61,519 bases of DNA from Verrucomicrobiales bacterium. GTDB taxonomy: Bacteria; Verrucomicrobiota; Verrucomicrobiia; Verrucomicrobiales; DEV007. The notes under the pieces were generated by a model. It was not told the origin of the DNA, searched no databases, and saw nothing but the letters and a program-made list of their open reading frames with translations. Numbering within the stretch: position 1 is the first letter of the stretch; each line of letters starts with the position of its first letter. A program made the position numbers and the translations under genes. The DNA is taken from assembly GCA_028281705.1 (NCBI GenBank), contig JANQJH010000156.1:1-61519 (forward strand). Direction: 5' to 3'. Shown here one piece after another: positions 1 through 9,089 of this stretch.

Positions 1-587
1 GGACGGTCGACTGGCGCATCGCTGCCCGGCTCACCGCAGACCAACACGGGCGCGTCGGTTTCGGCAAAGGTCTCCATCTTGGCCGCTTCCTGGAGAAACA
101 TCCTGCTCGATCCCACGATCCCGTGAGATTCTAGCAGACGTTGAAGTCTGGCGTGCTCTTTCGTTTCCCGATTGGCCTCGCCTTCTTGTCGTGCCGCGTC
201 CAGGGAACGCCACCACCAGACTCTGGGGACGAGGCTGCTCTCCCGGATCGGCGTGACCACGAAATCGGTGATCCCATCCTGAAACAAGCCAATCACCTGA
301 TCGGAACTAAGCCGGTCGGCCACGGCGATCAACGGTTGCCGTCGCGAAGACGAGCGCAGACAGCGGATGCACTCCCGCCCGCGATCGATCCAGTCGTTGC
401 CGAGGAGACAGAAGATCAGTTCGGGACGCAGACGTGTTAGAGCGCTGTCCAGACGACTCCGATGATTCGGTTCGAAGTCAACCGTCTTGAGCTTCAACTC
501 CAGGCGATGGCTCTCGTCGACGACGTTCCCGAAGTCCCATCGCAAACGGGAATCGGAACAGGTGTCGATTACCAATGACTCTCTCAC
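1..587 (-). CDS. Partial NtrC-like regulator with degenerate receiver and ATPase motifs
   Basis: Open frame running off the left edge (195 codons visible). I start it at GTG 587 because an AGGAGG lies just upstream on the minus strand and the ATG beside it is followed directly by a stop. Residues about 1-125 have the layout of a response-regulator receiver, but the usual phosphoacceptor strand reads LIFCLLGND, with no Asp at the expected place, and the usual switch Lys before Pro is Thr (VVTPI). After a helical linker, residues about 158-190 match the beginning of a sigma-54 interaction AAA+ domain (VGSSRMFLQEA, then TDAPVLVCGE). The Walker A that should read GExGTGKE is GEPGSDAP and has no Lys. 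Family membership is fairly safe. Phosphorylation and ATPase activity look lost, but the rest of the gene is outside the window. Confidence 0.72.
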   Translation of the reverse strand, partial: MRESLVIDTCSDSRLRWDFGNVVDESHRLELKLKTVDFEPNHRSRLDSALTRLRPELIFCLLGNDWIDRGRECIRCLRSSSRRQPLIAVADRLSSDQVIGLFQDGITDFVVTPIRESSLVPRVWWWRSLDAARQEGEANRETKEHARLQRLLESHGIVGSSRMFLQEAAKMETFAETDAPVLVCGEPGSDAPVDR

Positions 588-745
588 ATCCTCCTCCCTG
601 GTAAGCGGTGAATAGTATGATCTTGGCCACCAAAGAGCGAGTAGAATCTCCAAATTGAATCGGAGATGCTAAGTTATCTGTTCATCCTAAAGTTTTCTAT
701 GGCTGGCTATTCAGAGAAAGTGAATAGGTTATTGGTTAGCAGGCC

Positions 746-780
746 GGGCGGACAAGCGTGTCCGCATCACTGGGCTCCGC
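746..780. repeat. Hairpin-bearing intergenic repeat, copy 1
   Basis: A 7-bp perfect inverted repeat (GCGGACA and TGTCCGC, 4-nt loop) at about 749-766 sits directly behind the stop codon of the minus-strand CotH gene. The next bases (ATCACTGGGCTCC) recur almost unchanged at 7972-7987 after a similar hairpin. It could act as a transcript end for the CotH gene, although there is no U-run. Confidence 0.5.
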
Positions 781-3700
781 TTGTCACCGCCAGACGGACA
801 AAGCTTGCGCCGGATGTTGTCGCCGACTGCCGGTAAGTCTCCCGGATCTTGCCGTTGGGAAGGTTTTCAGAGCCGACGTTGGCAAAGTCCGCCGAGGACG
901 ACCACACTCGCAGATCGCTGGAAGTCTGGATGGTGAACTGAATACCTGAGGCCTCCGCGCGGCGATCGAACTGCAATTCCACTTCTCCCGAAGCCAATCG
1001 CCTGAGCTCGAGGAGTGAGCCCTCCCGGTTGGGGACGCTGTCATCCGTGCCGATGGCGTACTCCAGGAGGGCGCTCAGTCCGTCCTTGTCATTGTCTGCC
1101 ACGGGATCGCCCTGGAATCCCGGCGACCCGGTGACCTCGCCCTCGAAATGCGCTTCGGCGAGTGGCGACCAGCTTCCGAAGAGGTTGCGGGAACGGGCTT
1201 TGACGACTTGGGTCCCGGAGACGGCGAACGGTTCGGTGAAGGGTTTGGCTGACGGAGCGATGCCTTCCGTTCCTACCTTGGTGTAACTGATTCCGGGCAG
1301 GGCGAGCAGGTCATTGCTCGTTACGCTGTTGTTCAGGACGTGGATGGCGAGCACATTGGCTCCCGTTTTGAAGGCGTCGCGGTATTCGGAGATATCGAAG
1401 GATCGAACCTCCAGGGCATTGCCGTCGGAACGGTTTTCCGTAGCCTCGGCATCCCACGAGGGTGTGTCCGGGGCGTTGCGTGAGGCCACTTGGACGCCGT
1501 TAACGTAGGCGATGAAACCATCGGCGTAGTGCATGTGTAAGGTCACGGTCACCATGCTGTCGAGGGCGGCTTGATCGGCGAGGGTAAAGGGCACCCGCAC
1601 GTAGGCGGAGGCGTTCACTCCTTGCATCTCCCGAAGATCCACACCGATCTTGGAAGCGAATGGCCCGTCAGGCACATCGTAGCCGACTCCGCCGACACCG
1701 GATCTCCAAGCATCGTCGTTGGGGGGTGGCGCCGGCCCGGTCCATTCTGGCAATGTGAGAGCGGGCCCGCCGTTATCCGCCGAGGGCACGAGCGCCCTGG
1801 TCTCTGCCGTTGATCCGTCTAACAGAACGACTTCATGCGATCGCGACTGCCTGGGATCCGTTCCATCGGTGGTGTAGTAAACATTTCTACCTTCAATGCT
1901 GATGAGGGCATCGTCGCCCAGAGTCCCGCCATGTTGCGGTTGGCCATTGACGGCGAACTCGGGGGCGGGCAGCAGCGGGTAGAGATTCTTGTCGGCGAAC
2001 TGTTGGAGGACGATGTCATTGCGCACTGCCATGAAGGTCTCCTCCATCCACTGGACCTCGTCTTCCCACTCGGCGTCCCGCGTGTAGGGATTGCCGCGTT
2101 GGGCATCGCCCCAGCGGGCGGACTCCGCCACCACGGCGTCTCTGATGGTGTCAGCCAGGGTCCGCCAGCGCGCTTGGTTGTTCTCCGGGCTCATCACGCC
2201 GCCGTTGAAGAAGTGCGCTTGCAGGCGATCGGCAAAGAGGACCTGAAAATCCTGGTTTTCGCGCAGAGCGGTGTAGATCCGGCCGGGCGAGCCCGCGATA
2301 TCGACATCGGAGAGATCGAAATCGGTATTGCGGTTCGAGCGATGACCTTTGCCCATGGAGAGTTCGCCATCCCAGACGAAAAACTGCCAGCGATCTGCCA
2401 GGGTTCCGTTTCTTGTCCGGCGCAAGGTGTACCAGTTTTTGTTTCGGTTCCCGGTTTCGGAGATCGAGGTGGCGCTTCGGAGCCAGTCGATGTCCCCAGA
2501 CCAGATGCGGACGATCATGTTGTCGATCAAGCTGTCGATGTCGATGTATCGAAGCATTGTTAGGTAATCCACGGGATCTTCGACGCCGTCGTTGGCCAAG
2601 GATTGCAGGGCGTTCCAATCGTCCTTGTTGCCGTCGACAACGGCGTTGCTCGTTTGCATCACGTCATAGTCATCCTCGCCTCCGCCGAGATGGGAGGCTC
2701 CGAATTCCTTGTCGGGCCGTTCGGAGATGAAATAGAGTCCCCAGTACTCGCCGTTGAGGTAGAGATGGCAGGGGCGGCCGCGGGGAGAGAGATTGCCCAT
2801 TTCCTCGTGGGTCTGACGCAGGAATTGATCCCGGAGAAACGTTGCCGAATGGGCCTGGGCGGACGTTCCCGATCCGTAGGGGCTGGTCCATCCTTCATGG
2901 CCGCCGCCTCTCAACACGAGTTTATCAAACTCATCCACGCCATCTCCAAAGAGCGGGTAACGCAGTCGACCCTCACCATAATCCGACCGGAAGTAGAGTT
3001 TGAAGGGCTTCTTCTTGTGATTGCGGGCATCCGCTCCGTGGATACGGAGACCGGCATTCAATTGAAACTCCTCGCTGCCATCGGCGCTGAAGAATTCGGC
3101 GGAAACCTCGCGTTCGGCCGCGATGCCCCGTTGGCCTGGGTTATCGTAAATGCCCTTGCTGCCAAACAGACTGCCGTCAGGCGCCACCAACGATAGCGTC
3201 GGCACGGCTTTCAATCCTCGATCGAGGCTCGACTTGTAGGGCTCGGCCTCCACGACCTCGGTATCCATCTCTTCTTGAGTGACAATGTCAGAGGTGAAGA
3301 GGTAGGTCTGCGTGTCCACATTCGAAGGCCGATGGCCGGCGAGGGTGGCGGCAGCGCGCAGGGTGGTGGTCTTGCTGATCGCGATCGGTTCCGTGTAGAG
3401 TTTGGCGAAGATGCCGCGCGGAACGGTACCGTCGAGACTGTAGCGGATCTGTGCGTCCGGCGTGTCCGAGGTGATCGTGACCATGATGGGTTCGGTGTAG
3501 AAACCGCGATCATGGCTGAATTTGGTGTCCGCGACAAAGCCGGCGAATCCATCCCCGTTGGCCTCACCGGGCGAGGGCTCCTCGAGAAAGCCCGTGTCAC
3601 CCTCCGCGCCGTGGATGCCGTAGGAAATGTCGGATCGCTGCGGTGGGTAGGAGGGCGCGAATTGGTAGGCGATGGTTAGGCCATCGGGCTCGACGAGCGC

Positions 3701-4075
3701 CAAGTACTCACCGTCTCCCGAGAGCTTGAAGTTGGCGTGCAGCTCCGATTCCGCGTGAGCGCGATCTTTTCCCGAGGCGAAGACGATGAGGAAGCTGTCA
3801 GGATCGAGCGACACCGAGGGGAACTTCCATCGGCCGAGCGCGTCGGCGTCATCGGTGAGGGACCATCCGGCGAGATCGATGGCCGCTTCCGTCGGGTTGT
3901 GGATTTCAACCCAATCCGATGTCTCGCCATCCTCGTCCTGCAACCCGCCGTTATTGCTGGCGACGAATTCGGAAATGGTGAGCCCCTCGCCAACGGCCAC
4001 CGATATCGCGATCACCGGGGCCAGAACTAGGCCCAGGATGAGGCGGCGCCATGAAGTGAGTGGTCGAGAGTTCAA
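767..4075 (-). CDS. Secreted CotH-domain protein with lamin-tail and chitobiase-C-like modules
   Basis: A large exported protein of about 1102 residues. The first in-frame ATG (4177) lies inside the upstream gene, so I prefer TTG 4075, which follows that gene's stop and leaves a basic N-terminus with a hydrophobic signal segment (LILGLVLAPVIAISVAV). Domains in order: lamin-tail domain (about 30-155, TISEFVASN, DWVEIHNP), a beta-sandwich like the chitobiase C-terminal domain (about 180-260), a CotH kinase-like domain (about 315-665, with LRIHGADARNHKKKPFKL, FLRDQFLRQ, GLYFISERPDKEF, FVWDGELSMG), a second short chitobiase-like unit (YYTTDGTDPRQS), a beta-sandwich, a Ca-binding-like DNDKDGLSALLEYA stretch, and a C-terminal module with SSDLRVW and FVRLAV. 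CotH proteins are atypical protein kinases in Bacillus spores; here a surface or carbohydrate-related role is only inferred. It lies 28 bp behind the next gene upstream, so the two are probably co-transcribed. Confidence 0.85.
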   Translation of the reverse strand: MNSRPLTSWRRLILGLVLAPVIAISVAVGEGLTISEFVASNNGGLQDEDGETSDWVEIHNPTEAAIDLAGWSLTDDADALGRWKFPSVSLDPDSFLIVFASGKDRAHAESELHANFKLSGDGEYLALVEPDGLTIAYQFAPSYPPQRSDISYGIHGAEGDTGFLEEPSPGEANGDGFAGFVADTKFSHDRGFYTEPIMVTITSDTPDAQIRYSLDGTVPRGIFAKLYTEPIAISKTTTLRAAATLAGHRPSNVDTQTYLFTSDIVTQEEMDTEVVEAEPYKSSLDRGLKAVPTLSLVAPDGSLFGSKGIYDNPGQRGIAAEREVSAEFFSADGSEEFQLNAGLRIHGADARNHKKKPFKLYFRSDYGEGRLRYPLFGDGVDEFDKLVLRGGGHEGWTSPYGSGTSAQAHSATFLRDQFLRQTHEEMGNLSPRGRPCHLYLNGEYWGLYFISERPDKEFGASHLGGGEDDYDVMQTSNAVVDGNKDDWNALQSLANDGVEDPVDYLTMLRYIDIDSLIDNMIVRIWSGDIDWLRSATSISETGNRNKNWYTLRRTRNGTLADRWQFFVWDGELSMGKGHRSNRNTDFDLSDVDIAGSPGRIYTALRENQDFQVLFADRLQAHFFNGGVMSPENNQARWRTLADTIRDAVVAESARWGDAQRGNPYTRDAEWEDEVQWMEETFMAVRNDIVLQQFADKNLYPLLPAPEFAVNGQPQHGGTLGDDALISIEGRNVYYTTDGTDPRQSRSHEVVLLDGSTAETRALVPSADNGGPALTLPEWTGPAPPPNDDAWRSGVGGVGYDVPDGPFASKIGVDLREMQGVNASAYVRVPFTLADQAALDSMVTVTLHMHYADGFIAYVNGVQVASRNAPDTPSWDAEATENRSDGNALEVRSFDISEYRDAFKTGANVLAIHVLNNSVTSNDLLALPGISYTKVGTEGIAPSAKPFTEPFAVSGTQVVKARSRNLFGSWSPLAEAHFEGEVTGSPGFQGDPVADNDKDGLSALLEYAIGTDDSVPNREGSLLELRRLASGEVELQFDRRAEASGIQFTIQTSSDLRVWSSSADFANVGSENLPNGKIRETYRQSATTSGASFVRLAVTSGAQ

Positions 4076-4103
4076 GGTGTTTGTCCCGTTGGAGATTGGT
4101 TGC

Positions 4104-7100
4104 TCAGTCCACTTCCACGTCGTCGAGGTAGAATCCGGCTTCACCTCCATCATCGACGAGGAGTTCCCATTCGACAATGATCGGTTGATCTCTTGCCGCT
4201 TCGGGGATGGTCAGGCCGAATTGGGTCCACGTATCCGTCTTGCCCCAGAGGATTTCATCCACGGGGGTCTCATAGAGTGCCGTATCCCCGGTCTCATTGT
4301 AGATATTTATCCGAACGCCCTCGGCGGCTTCCGTGGTATCGACATAGTAGAAGAAACTCAGCCGGGGACGCGCCACGCCGGTCAGATCGATCACGGGCGA
4401 GCGCAAGGTAGCTTGGGTGCCGGCTTCCAAGAGACCATCGAGATCGGTGCCATAGACCTGCTCACCGCTCCAGGCCTCCATCAATCCCTCAACCGCCGGC
4501 GTTCCAAGTTCCCACTCGCTCGTGCCTTGATTGGTCGTGGCCACCCAGCCCTCGGCGCCACTTTCAAAATCTTCGAAGAAGAGCGGCGGCGGCGGGAGCA
4601 TGGCGACGCGGAAGTAGGCAGCCGGAGCTTCAGGTCGAACAGCCGTTAGGTTGAAGAGATCGTTTTCCGACGTGAGGGTGGCGTCCTGCACCACCGACCA
4701 ATCGTTCGCCAGCAGGGTGGTGCTCATTTCCAAGAGATGATCCGAAGTCGGGCTCGGCGTGGTGAAGTCGATGCTCACCATATCATCGACACGGATGTCA
4801 ATGATCTGCGGGCCGGTATCGAGCGTGCCGTCGTCGAGCAAGAAGTAGGTGAAGGAAACGGAACGGTCTTCCGCGGCCGTGTTGCCGCCGGTCTTGATCA
4901 TCAAGCCGACGCGGCTGTTGTCCTGATCGGAATTGAACATGGCGAGCTCGACCCACTCATCCTCCGCTTCCAGTTTGTAGAACAGCGTGTATTCATCTGT
5001 GTCCCCGCCTTCGACGATCTCGGCGCGGAGAAAGGCCCTCGAAGGGTTCCCCACATCGTCTTGCGCGCTGATGAACGGCATGGCGCTATCTCCGACCTCC
5101 GTGCCGCCCAGTCCCTGGACTTCCACGCCACGGTTGTTCCAGTCGTTGAGCCCGAAGCTAAAATCGACACCGGCGTTCGATCCGCCAACGCCATCTTCAT
5201 CGGGGTAAAACACAATGCCGGCGACGCGCTGAGTGCCATCCTCGGCGCCGTTGTAGACGACCTCGGTTTCCACGGCCCAAAGTTCACCCACCGGCAGGTT
5301 CGGATTGGGGGCCCAGGCGATGGGGGCGTCCCGTCGCTCGGTCCACATGTCCGTATTTCCATGGGTTTCGATGACAAGCTCATTGTTGACCGGGTCGAGC
5401 CGAATCGTCGCCAGATCTTCGTTGGGAATATCGAGCTGCAAGGGCCACGCGCCTTGACCGATGGTATTGGCCGGTACGCTTGCGGGATCCGAGGGGTCCG
5501 TGCCCAGAGCAACTTCGGCTGCGTCCCTGGCGTTGTCGCCATCGGTGTCCACCAGAAGCGGGTTGGAGCCGGTGTCCTCTTCACTAACAAACTCCCCGGT
5601 GTTCGATTCGGCGCCGTCCAACAGGCCGTCACCGTCGGTGTCGGCATTCCAGGGATCGGTGCCCGTGTCTTCGGCGCTCGTCCAGGTGCCCGTGTCGGTT
5701 TCGACGCCATCCAAGAGGCCGTCCTCATCGGCGTCGGCATTGTTGGCGGGCAAGCCCAAGGTGAATTCCTCGAAGTTGGTTAGGCCGTCGCCATCACTAT
5801 CGAGGTCACGGTCGCTGGGATCGTTCGGATCCAATCCGTTCGCCGTCTCGTAATCATTACTGATATCGTCGCCATCGGCGTCGTCGACACCTGAGAGGAC
5901 GGTGAGGCTAAAGTAGGTGAAGGAGACGGAGGCGTCGTCCGGGGCGGTATTGTTCCCCGTCTTGATGAACATGGCGACGCGGCTGTTGTCCTGATCGGAA
6001 TTGAACATTGCCAGCTCCGTCCATGGGTCGGCCTCCTCCAACTTGTAGAAGAGAGTGTATTCGTCCGTATCCCCGCCTTCTTTGATATCGGCGCGGAGAA
6101 AGGCTGCGGAGGGATTGCCAACATCATCCGCGGCGTTGATGAAATTCTGACCGCTATCGCCAACCTGCGTCCCGCCGAGGCCTTGGGCTTCGATGCCACG
6201 ATTGTTCCAGTCATTGAGGCCGTAGGAAAAATCAATTCCGCCGTTGGAGCCCCCGATGCCATCCTCATCGGCATAAAAGACCAGGCCGGCGACGCGTTGG
6301 TCGGCGTCTTCCAGGCCGTTGTAGCGCACGAAGGTCTCCACCGACCAGACAGCGCCCTGGGGCAGGTTGGGGTTGGCGGCCCAGACGAAGGGAGCGTTGT
6401 TCCGTTCGGTCCACATGTCGGTGTTGCCGAGAGTGTTGATGTCCAGCTCATCGTTCTCCGCATCCAGTACGATCTCCGCGAGTCCATCGTCCGGGATGTC
6501 TAACTGAATGCCTTCGATCAGACTGTCCTCGGTGAATTGGGTCACGACGTCGAGCGCGGAACCACCGCCGCCGCCCGTGCCGTCGTCGAGTCGAAAGTGG
6601 GTGAAGGAAACCGAGCGATCTTCTTCAGCGGTACCGCCGCCGTTCTTGAAGAACAAGCCGACCCGGCTGTTGTCTTGATCGGAATTGAATTGTGCCAGTT
6701 GCGTCCACTCATCAGCTTCTTCGAGCTTGTAGAACAGGGTGTACTGATCCGTGTCGCCGCCTTCCTCGATGTCCACCCGCAAGAACGCGGCCGGTGGATT
6801 GCCGATGGCATCGGCCGCATTGATGAAGTTCTGGCCGCTATCGCCGACCTGCGTCCCGCCGAGACCCTGCGCCTCCACACCGCGGTTGTTCCAGTCATTG
6901 AGGCCAAAGGTGAAATCGATGCCTCCGTTGGATCCGCCAACGCCGTCGTCGTCGGCGTAAAAGAGAATGCCGGCGACGCGCTGGTTGGCGTCCTCGGCGC
7001 CGTTGTAGCGGACGAAGGTTTCCACCGACCAGACGGAGCCCGCGGGCAAACCCGGGTTGGCCGCCCAGGCGAAGGGAGCGTTGTTCCGCTCCGTCCACAT

Positions 7101-7328
7101 GTCCGTGTTGCCGGTGGTGTTGAAATCGAGTTCATCATTTTCCGTATCAAGCACAATCTCCGCAGCGTCCGAAGAGGGAATGTCTAACTGAATCTCGGGC
7201 GGGAGGCTGTCCTCCGAGAATTGCGTGTCGATGCCGGAATAGGCTATGGTGTGCCCTAGCAACAAGGAAAGGGCGGAGGCTAGAATAGCCGGGAGTGTGC
7301 CGTGGCAGGGGAGTGGTCGTGCTCTCAT
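4104..7328 (-). CDS. Giant secreted protein with three LamG-like repeats, TSP3 region and MAM-like end
   Basis: 1074 residues from ATG 7328, which gives a basic start and a hydrophobic signal segment (LPAILASALSLLLG); an upstream ATG at 7394 would add an unlikely leader. Three copies of a domain of about 200 residues, each holding GNTDMWTER, WSVET or WAVET, RVAG, FGLNDWNNRG and YTLFYKLE, lie at about 33-255, 265-480 and 605-815. They resemble concanavalin/LamG-like sandwiches (DUF1349-like). Between copies 2 and 3 sit thrombospondin-type-3 Ca-binding repeats (DADGDDISND, DSDGDGLTNFEE, DADEDGLLDG, DTDGDGLLDG). Next come a MSTTLLANDW segment and a C-terminal MAM-like domain (about 915-1074, FFEDFESGAEGW to FYLDDVEVD), shared with the protein at 41846-44227. 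A calcium-stabilised surface or matrix protein is the likely role; the ligand is unknown. Confidence 0.85.
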   Translation of the reverse strand: MRARPLPCHGTLPAILASALSLLLGHTIAYSGIDTQFSEDSLPPEIQLDIPSSDAAEIVLDTENDELDFNTTGNTDMWTERNNAPFAWAANPGLPAGSVWSVETFVRYNGAEDANQRVAGILFYADDDGVGGSNGGIDFTFGLNDWNNRGVEAQGLGGTQVGDSGQNFINAADAIGNPPAAFLRVDIEEGGDTDQYTLFYKLEEADEWTQLAQFNSDQDNSRVGLFFKNGGGTAEEDRSVSFTHFRLDDGTGGGGGSALDVVTQFTEDSLIEGIQLDIPDDGLAEIVLDAENDELDINTLGNTDMWTERNNAPFVWAANPNLPQGAVWSVETFVRYNGLEDADQRVAGLVFYADEDGIGGSNGGIDFSYGLNDWNNRGIEAQGLGGTQVGDSGQNFINAADDVGNPSAAFLRADIKEGGDTDEYTLFYKLEEADPWTELAMFNSDQDNSRVAMFIKTGNNTAPDDASVSFTYFSLTVLSGVDDADGDDISNDYETANGLDPNDPSDRDLDSDGDGLTNFEEFTLGLPANNADADEDGLLDGVETDTGTWTSAEDTGTDPWNADTDGDGLLDGAESNTGEFVSEEDTGSNPLLVDTDGDNARDAAEVALGTDPSDPASVPANTIGQGAWPLQLDIPNEDLATIRLDPVNNELVIETHGNTDMWTERRDAPIAWAPNPNLPVGELWAVETEVVYNGAEDGTQRVAGIVFYPDEDGVGGSNAGVDFSFGLNDWNNRGVEVQGLGGTEVGDSAMPFISAQDDVGNPSRAFLRAEIVEGGDTDEYTLFYKLEAEDEWVELAMFNSDQDNSRVGLMIKTGGNTAAEDRSVSFTYFLLDDGTLDTGPQIIDIRVDDMVSIDFTTPSPTSDHLLEMSTTLLANDWSVVQDATLTSENDLFNLTAVRPEAPAAYFRVAMLPPPPLFFEDFESGAEGWVATTNQGTSEWELGTPAVEGLMEAWSGEQVYGTDLDGLLEAGTQATLRSPVIDLTGVARPRLSFFYYVDTTEAAEGVRINIYNETGDTALYETPVDEILWGKTDTWTQFGLTIPEAARDQPIIVEWELLVDDGGEAGFYLDDVEVD

Positions 7329-7770
7329 GATGTGTGTGGGGACGGGTGTGTCGAGGCGGGCTGAGCCATCGCCAGGAAACGCAGCGAGAACCAAGAATGG
7401 TTCGGAGGCGTCATCGTGGCTGGCCTTAGGGTTTATTGTGATTGGGTATTCTTTCCCAAGGATCGATCGCGGGAAACTTCAGGAGAATCTACGCTGCAAG
7501 TGATCGGCATCATTGAAAATGGACAATTTTCCCTTAATGATGGATATTTTTTCCCACAATGCATCCAGGGCAACCCCGCGCCTCCGCGGAGGAAATCGAT
7601 GGGGAAACCGGCGAAGTTGACTAACTGAGCGACCTTCGCATGACTCGCTTCTCGTTGGTCGTGCGCCTCTTATGGAGACTCGAAGCAGAGTTGCGGACGA
7701 GTCGCTGTGATGGGGGCGGCATGATTTTGGCTTCGGTTTGCGCGGGTGGCGTGTAGAGTGGAGACCACTC
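7329..7770. other. Intergenic region, 442 bp, divergent promoters
   Basis: No convincing gene. It separates the minus-strand secreted protein from the plus-strand small protein and so must hold both promoters. An A/T-rich patch at about 7510-7560 contains a GAAAAT/ATTTTC inverted repeat. No clear operator or RNA was recognised. Confidence 0.4.
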
Positions 7771-7938
7771 ATGGCCGAGAAAAAACTGAATTCAGAGCAG
7801 TTGGAAGCGATGACGGATGCCCTCGAGGGAGGCCGCAAGATCGAAGCCATCAAAATCTATCGAGAGGCGACGGGAGAGGGGCTGAAGGATTCCAAGGAAT
7901 TTGTCGAGCACCTCAGTCCTGGAGATGGACGCCGGTAA
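7771..7938 (+). CDS. Small protein resembling the ribosomal protein L7/L12 C-terminal domain
   Basis: A 55-residue ORF starting MAEKKLNSEQ at ATG 7771; the in-frame ATG at 7738 would add 11 unlikely residues. Residues about 22-46 (KIEAIKIYREATGEGLKDSK, then EFVEHL) match the signature helix-turn-helix of the L7/L12 C-terminal domain (consensus KVAVIKxVREATGLGLKEAKxLVE). There is no N-terminal dimerisation or hinge part, so it is not a ribosomal stalk protein. Stand-alone domains of this type occur in many bacteria without a known role. The homology is seen in the sequence; any function would be guesswork. Confidence 0.65.
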   Translation: MAEKKLNSEQLEAMTDALEGGRKIEAIKIYREATGEGLKDSKEFVEHLSPGDGRR

Positions 7939-7954
7939 AATGACGACGCGCATT

Positions 7955-7990
7955 GGGCGGATAGAAGCGTCCGCATCACTTGGCTCCATT
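7955..7990. repeat. Hairpin-bearing intergenic repeat, copy 2
   Basis: GGGCGGA, an 8-nt loop, then TCCGCATCACTTGGCTCC. It matches the repeat at 746-780 apart from the loop and a few bases. It sits between the small L7/L12-like gene and the 3' end of the convergent dehydrogenase gene and could serve as a bidirectional transcript end. Confidence 0.5.
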
Positions 7991-8015
7991 TATTTGGAAG
8001 CCGTTTCCCCACGAG

Positions 8016-9089
8016 TTATTTCAATTGGGAATAGAGTTGATTGATCCTCACCGATTCCCACTTTTTGTGGAACGACGGGCGGTCGAAAACCTCGGGGTTG
8101 ACGACGTGTTCCGGGTGATCTCCCCTTGCGAGATCGATCAGGCTCTGGGAGGCCATGGCGCCGATGTCGCCAAACAGTTCGCGGGTCCACGCGATGTTGT
8201 GACTGGCGAGGATCACATTTTCCAGCGATGCGAATCGGTGCGGTGCGGTGACGGGTTCGTCGGCGAAACAATCCAATGCCGCGCCGGCGATTCGTTCATG
8301 CGTGAGGGCTTCGAAGAGGGCGTCTTCGTTGATGATCCCACCGCGGGCAGTGTTGAGGATGAAGGCGCTCGGCTTCATCAACGCCAGCTCGGGAGCAGAG
8401 ATGAGATTCACGGTGTGTTCGTTGAGCGGGCAGTGCACCGTGACAAAATCAGCCTGTGCCATCAGTCGGGGCAGGGCGACCGGCTCGCCGCCGAGTGTGG
8501 AAATGATGTTGGGATCAAGAGCCGGGTCGTGAACCAGAGGCGGGCTCATCCCGAAGCCGCTGAGCAACTCGAGCACCGTTCTACCAATGCCACCAAAACC
8601 AACAATGCCGGCCGTCTTGCCATGAAGACCGCTGCCCATGATGCGGCCGCGCTCGTCCCAGCGGGCCTCACGGAAGAGCCGGTCCTTGGTCCGCATTCGG
8701 TAGGACAGGGCGAGCATCCAGCCGACGGCTGCTTCGGCCACCGGGCGGTTGACCGCACCGCTGGTGATGCAGAGGGCGACGTCGTTCTCCGTGCAGGCGG
8801 CGACGTCGACGCTGTCGTACCCGACGCCGAACCGGCTAATGGCCAGCAGTTGCTGACTTTGTGTAAGGCTGCGTCGCGTCACGCGGGGCGTCAGGACGAT
8901 GACGCCGTTGAGGTTCGCGAGTTGGTCCGGCGCGATCTCCTCGCGATGCTCTTCAAAGACGGCCAACTCGATCCCGGGGTCGCGTTCCAGTGGCCCGAGA
9001 TCGAAATCCGGATAGACCGGTTCACCGTCCGCGTAAAAATCGCCGGTGAGGCCGATGCGAAAGGCGGCATTTGCTGCGTTGTCGTTCAT
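8016..9089 (-). CDS. D-isomer-specific 2-hydroxyacid dehydrogenase (phosphoglycerate dehydrogenase-like)
   Basis: 357 residues, a normal length for the family. The Rossmann NAD-binding segment is GKTAGIVGFGGIGRTVLELL (about 160-180). Further conserved blocks are VTVHCPLNEHTVNLI, the Arg-bearing ILNTARGGIINEDAL, AALDCFADEPV with the acidic catalytic residue, and SHNIAW, which supplies the catalytic His. The enzyme should reduce or oxidise a 2-keto/2-hydroxy acid with NAD(P). There is no C-terminal ACT domain, so it is not the long SerA type, and the substrate cannot be told from sequence. It stands alone: convergent with the small gene on its left and divergent from the BlaI operon on its right. 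Confidence 0.88.
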   Translation of the reverse strand: MNDNAANAAFRIGLTGDFYADGEPVYPDFDLGPLERDPGIELAVFEEHREEIAPDQLANLNGVIVLTPRVTRRSLTQSQQLLAISRFGVGYDSVDVAACTENDVALCITSGAVNRPVAEAAVGWMLALSYRMRTKDRLFREARWDERGRIMGSGLHGKTAGIVGFGGIGRTVLELLSGFGMSPPLVHDPALDPNIISTLGGEPVALPRLMAQADFVTVHCPLNEHTVNLISAPELALMKPSAFILNTARGGIINEDALFEALTHERIAGAALDCFADEPVTAPHRFASLENVILASHNIAWTRELFGDIGAMASQSLIDLARGDHPEHVVNPEVFDRPSFHKKWESVRINQLYSQLK

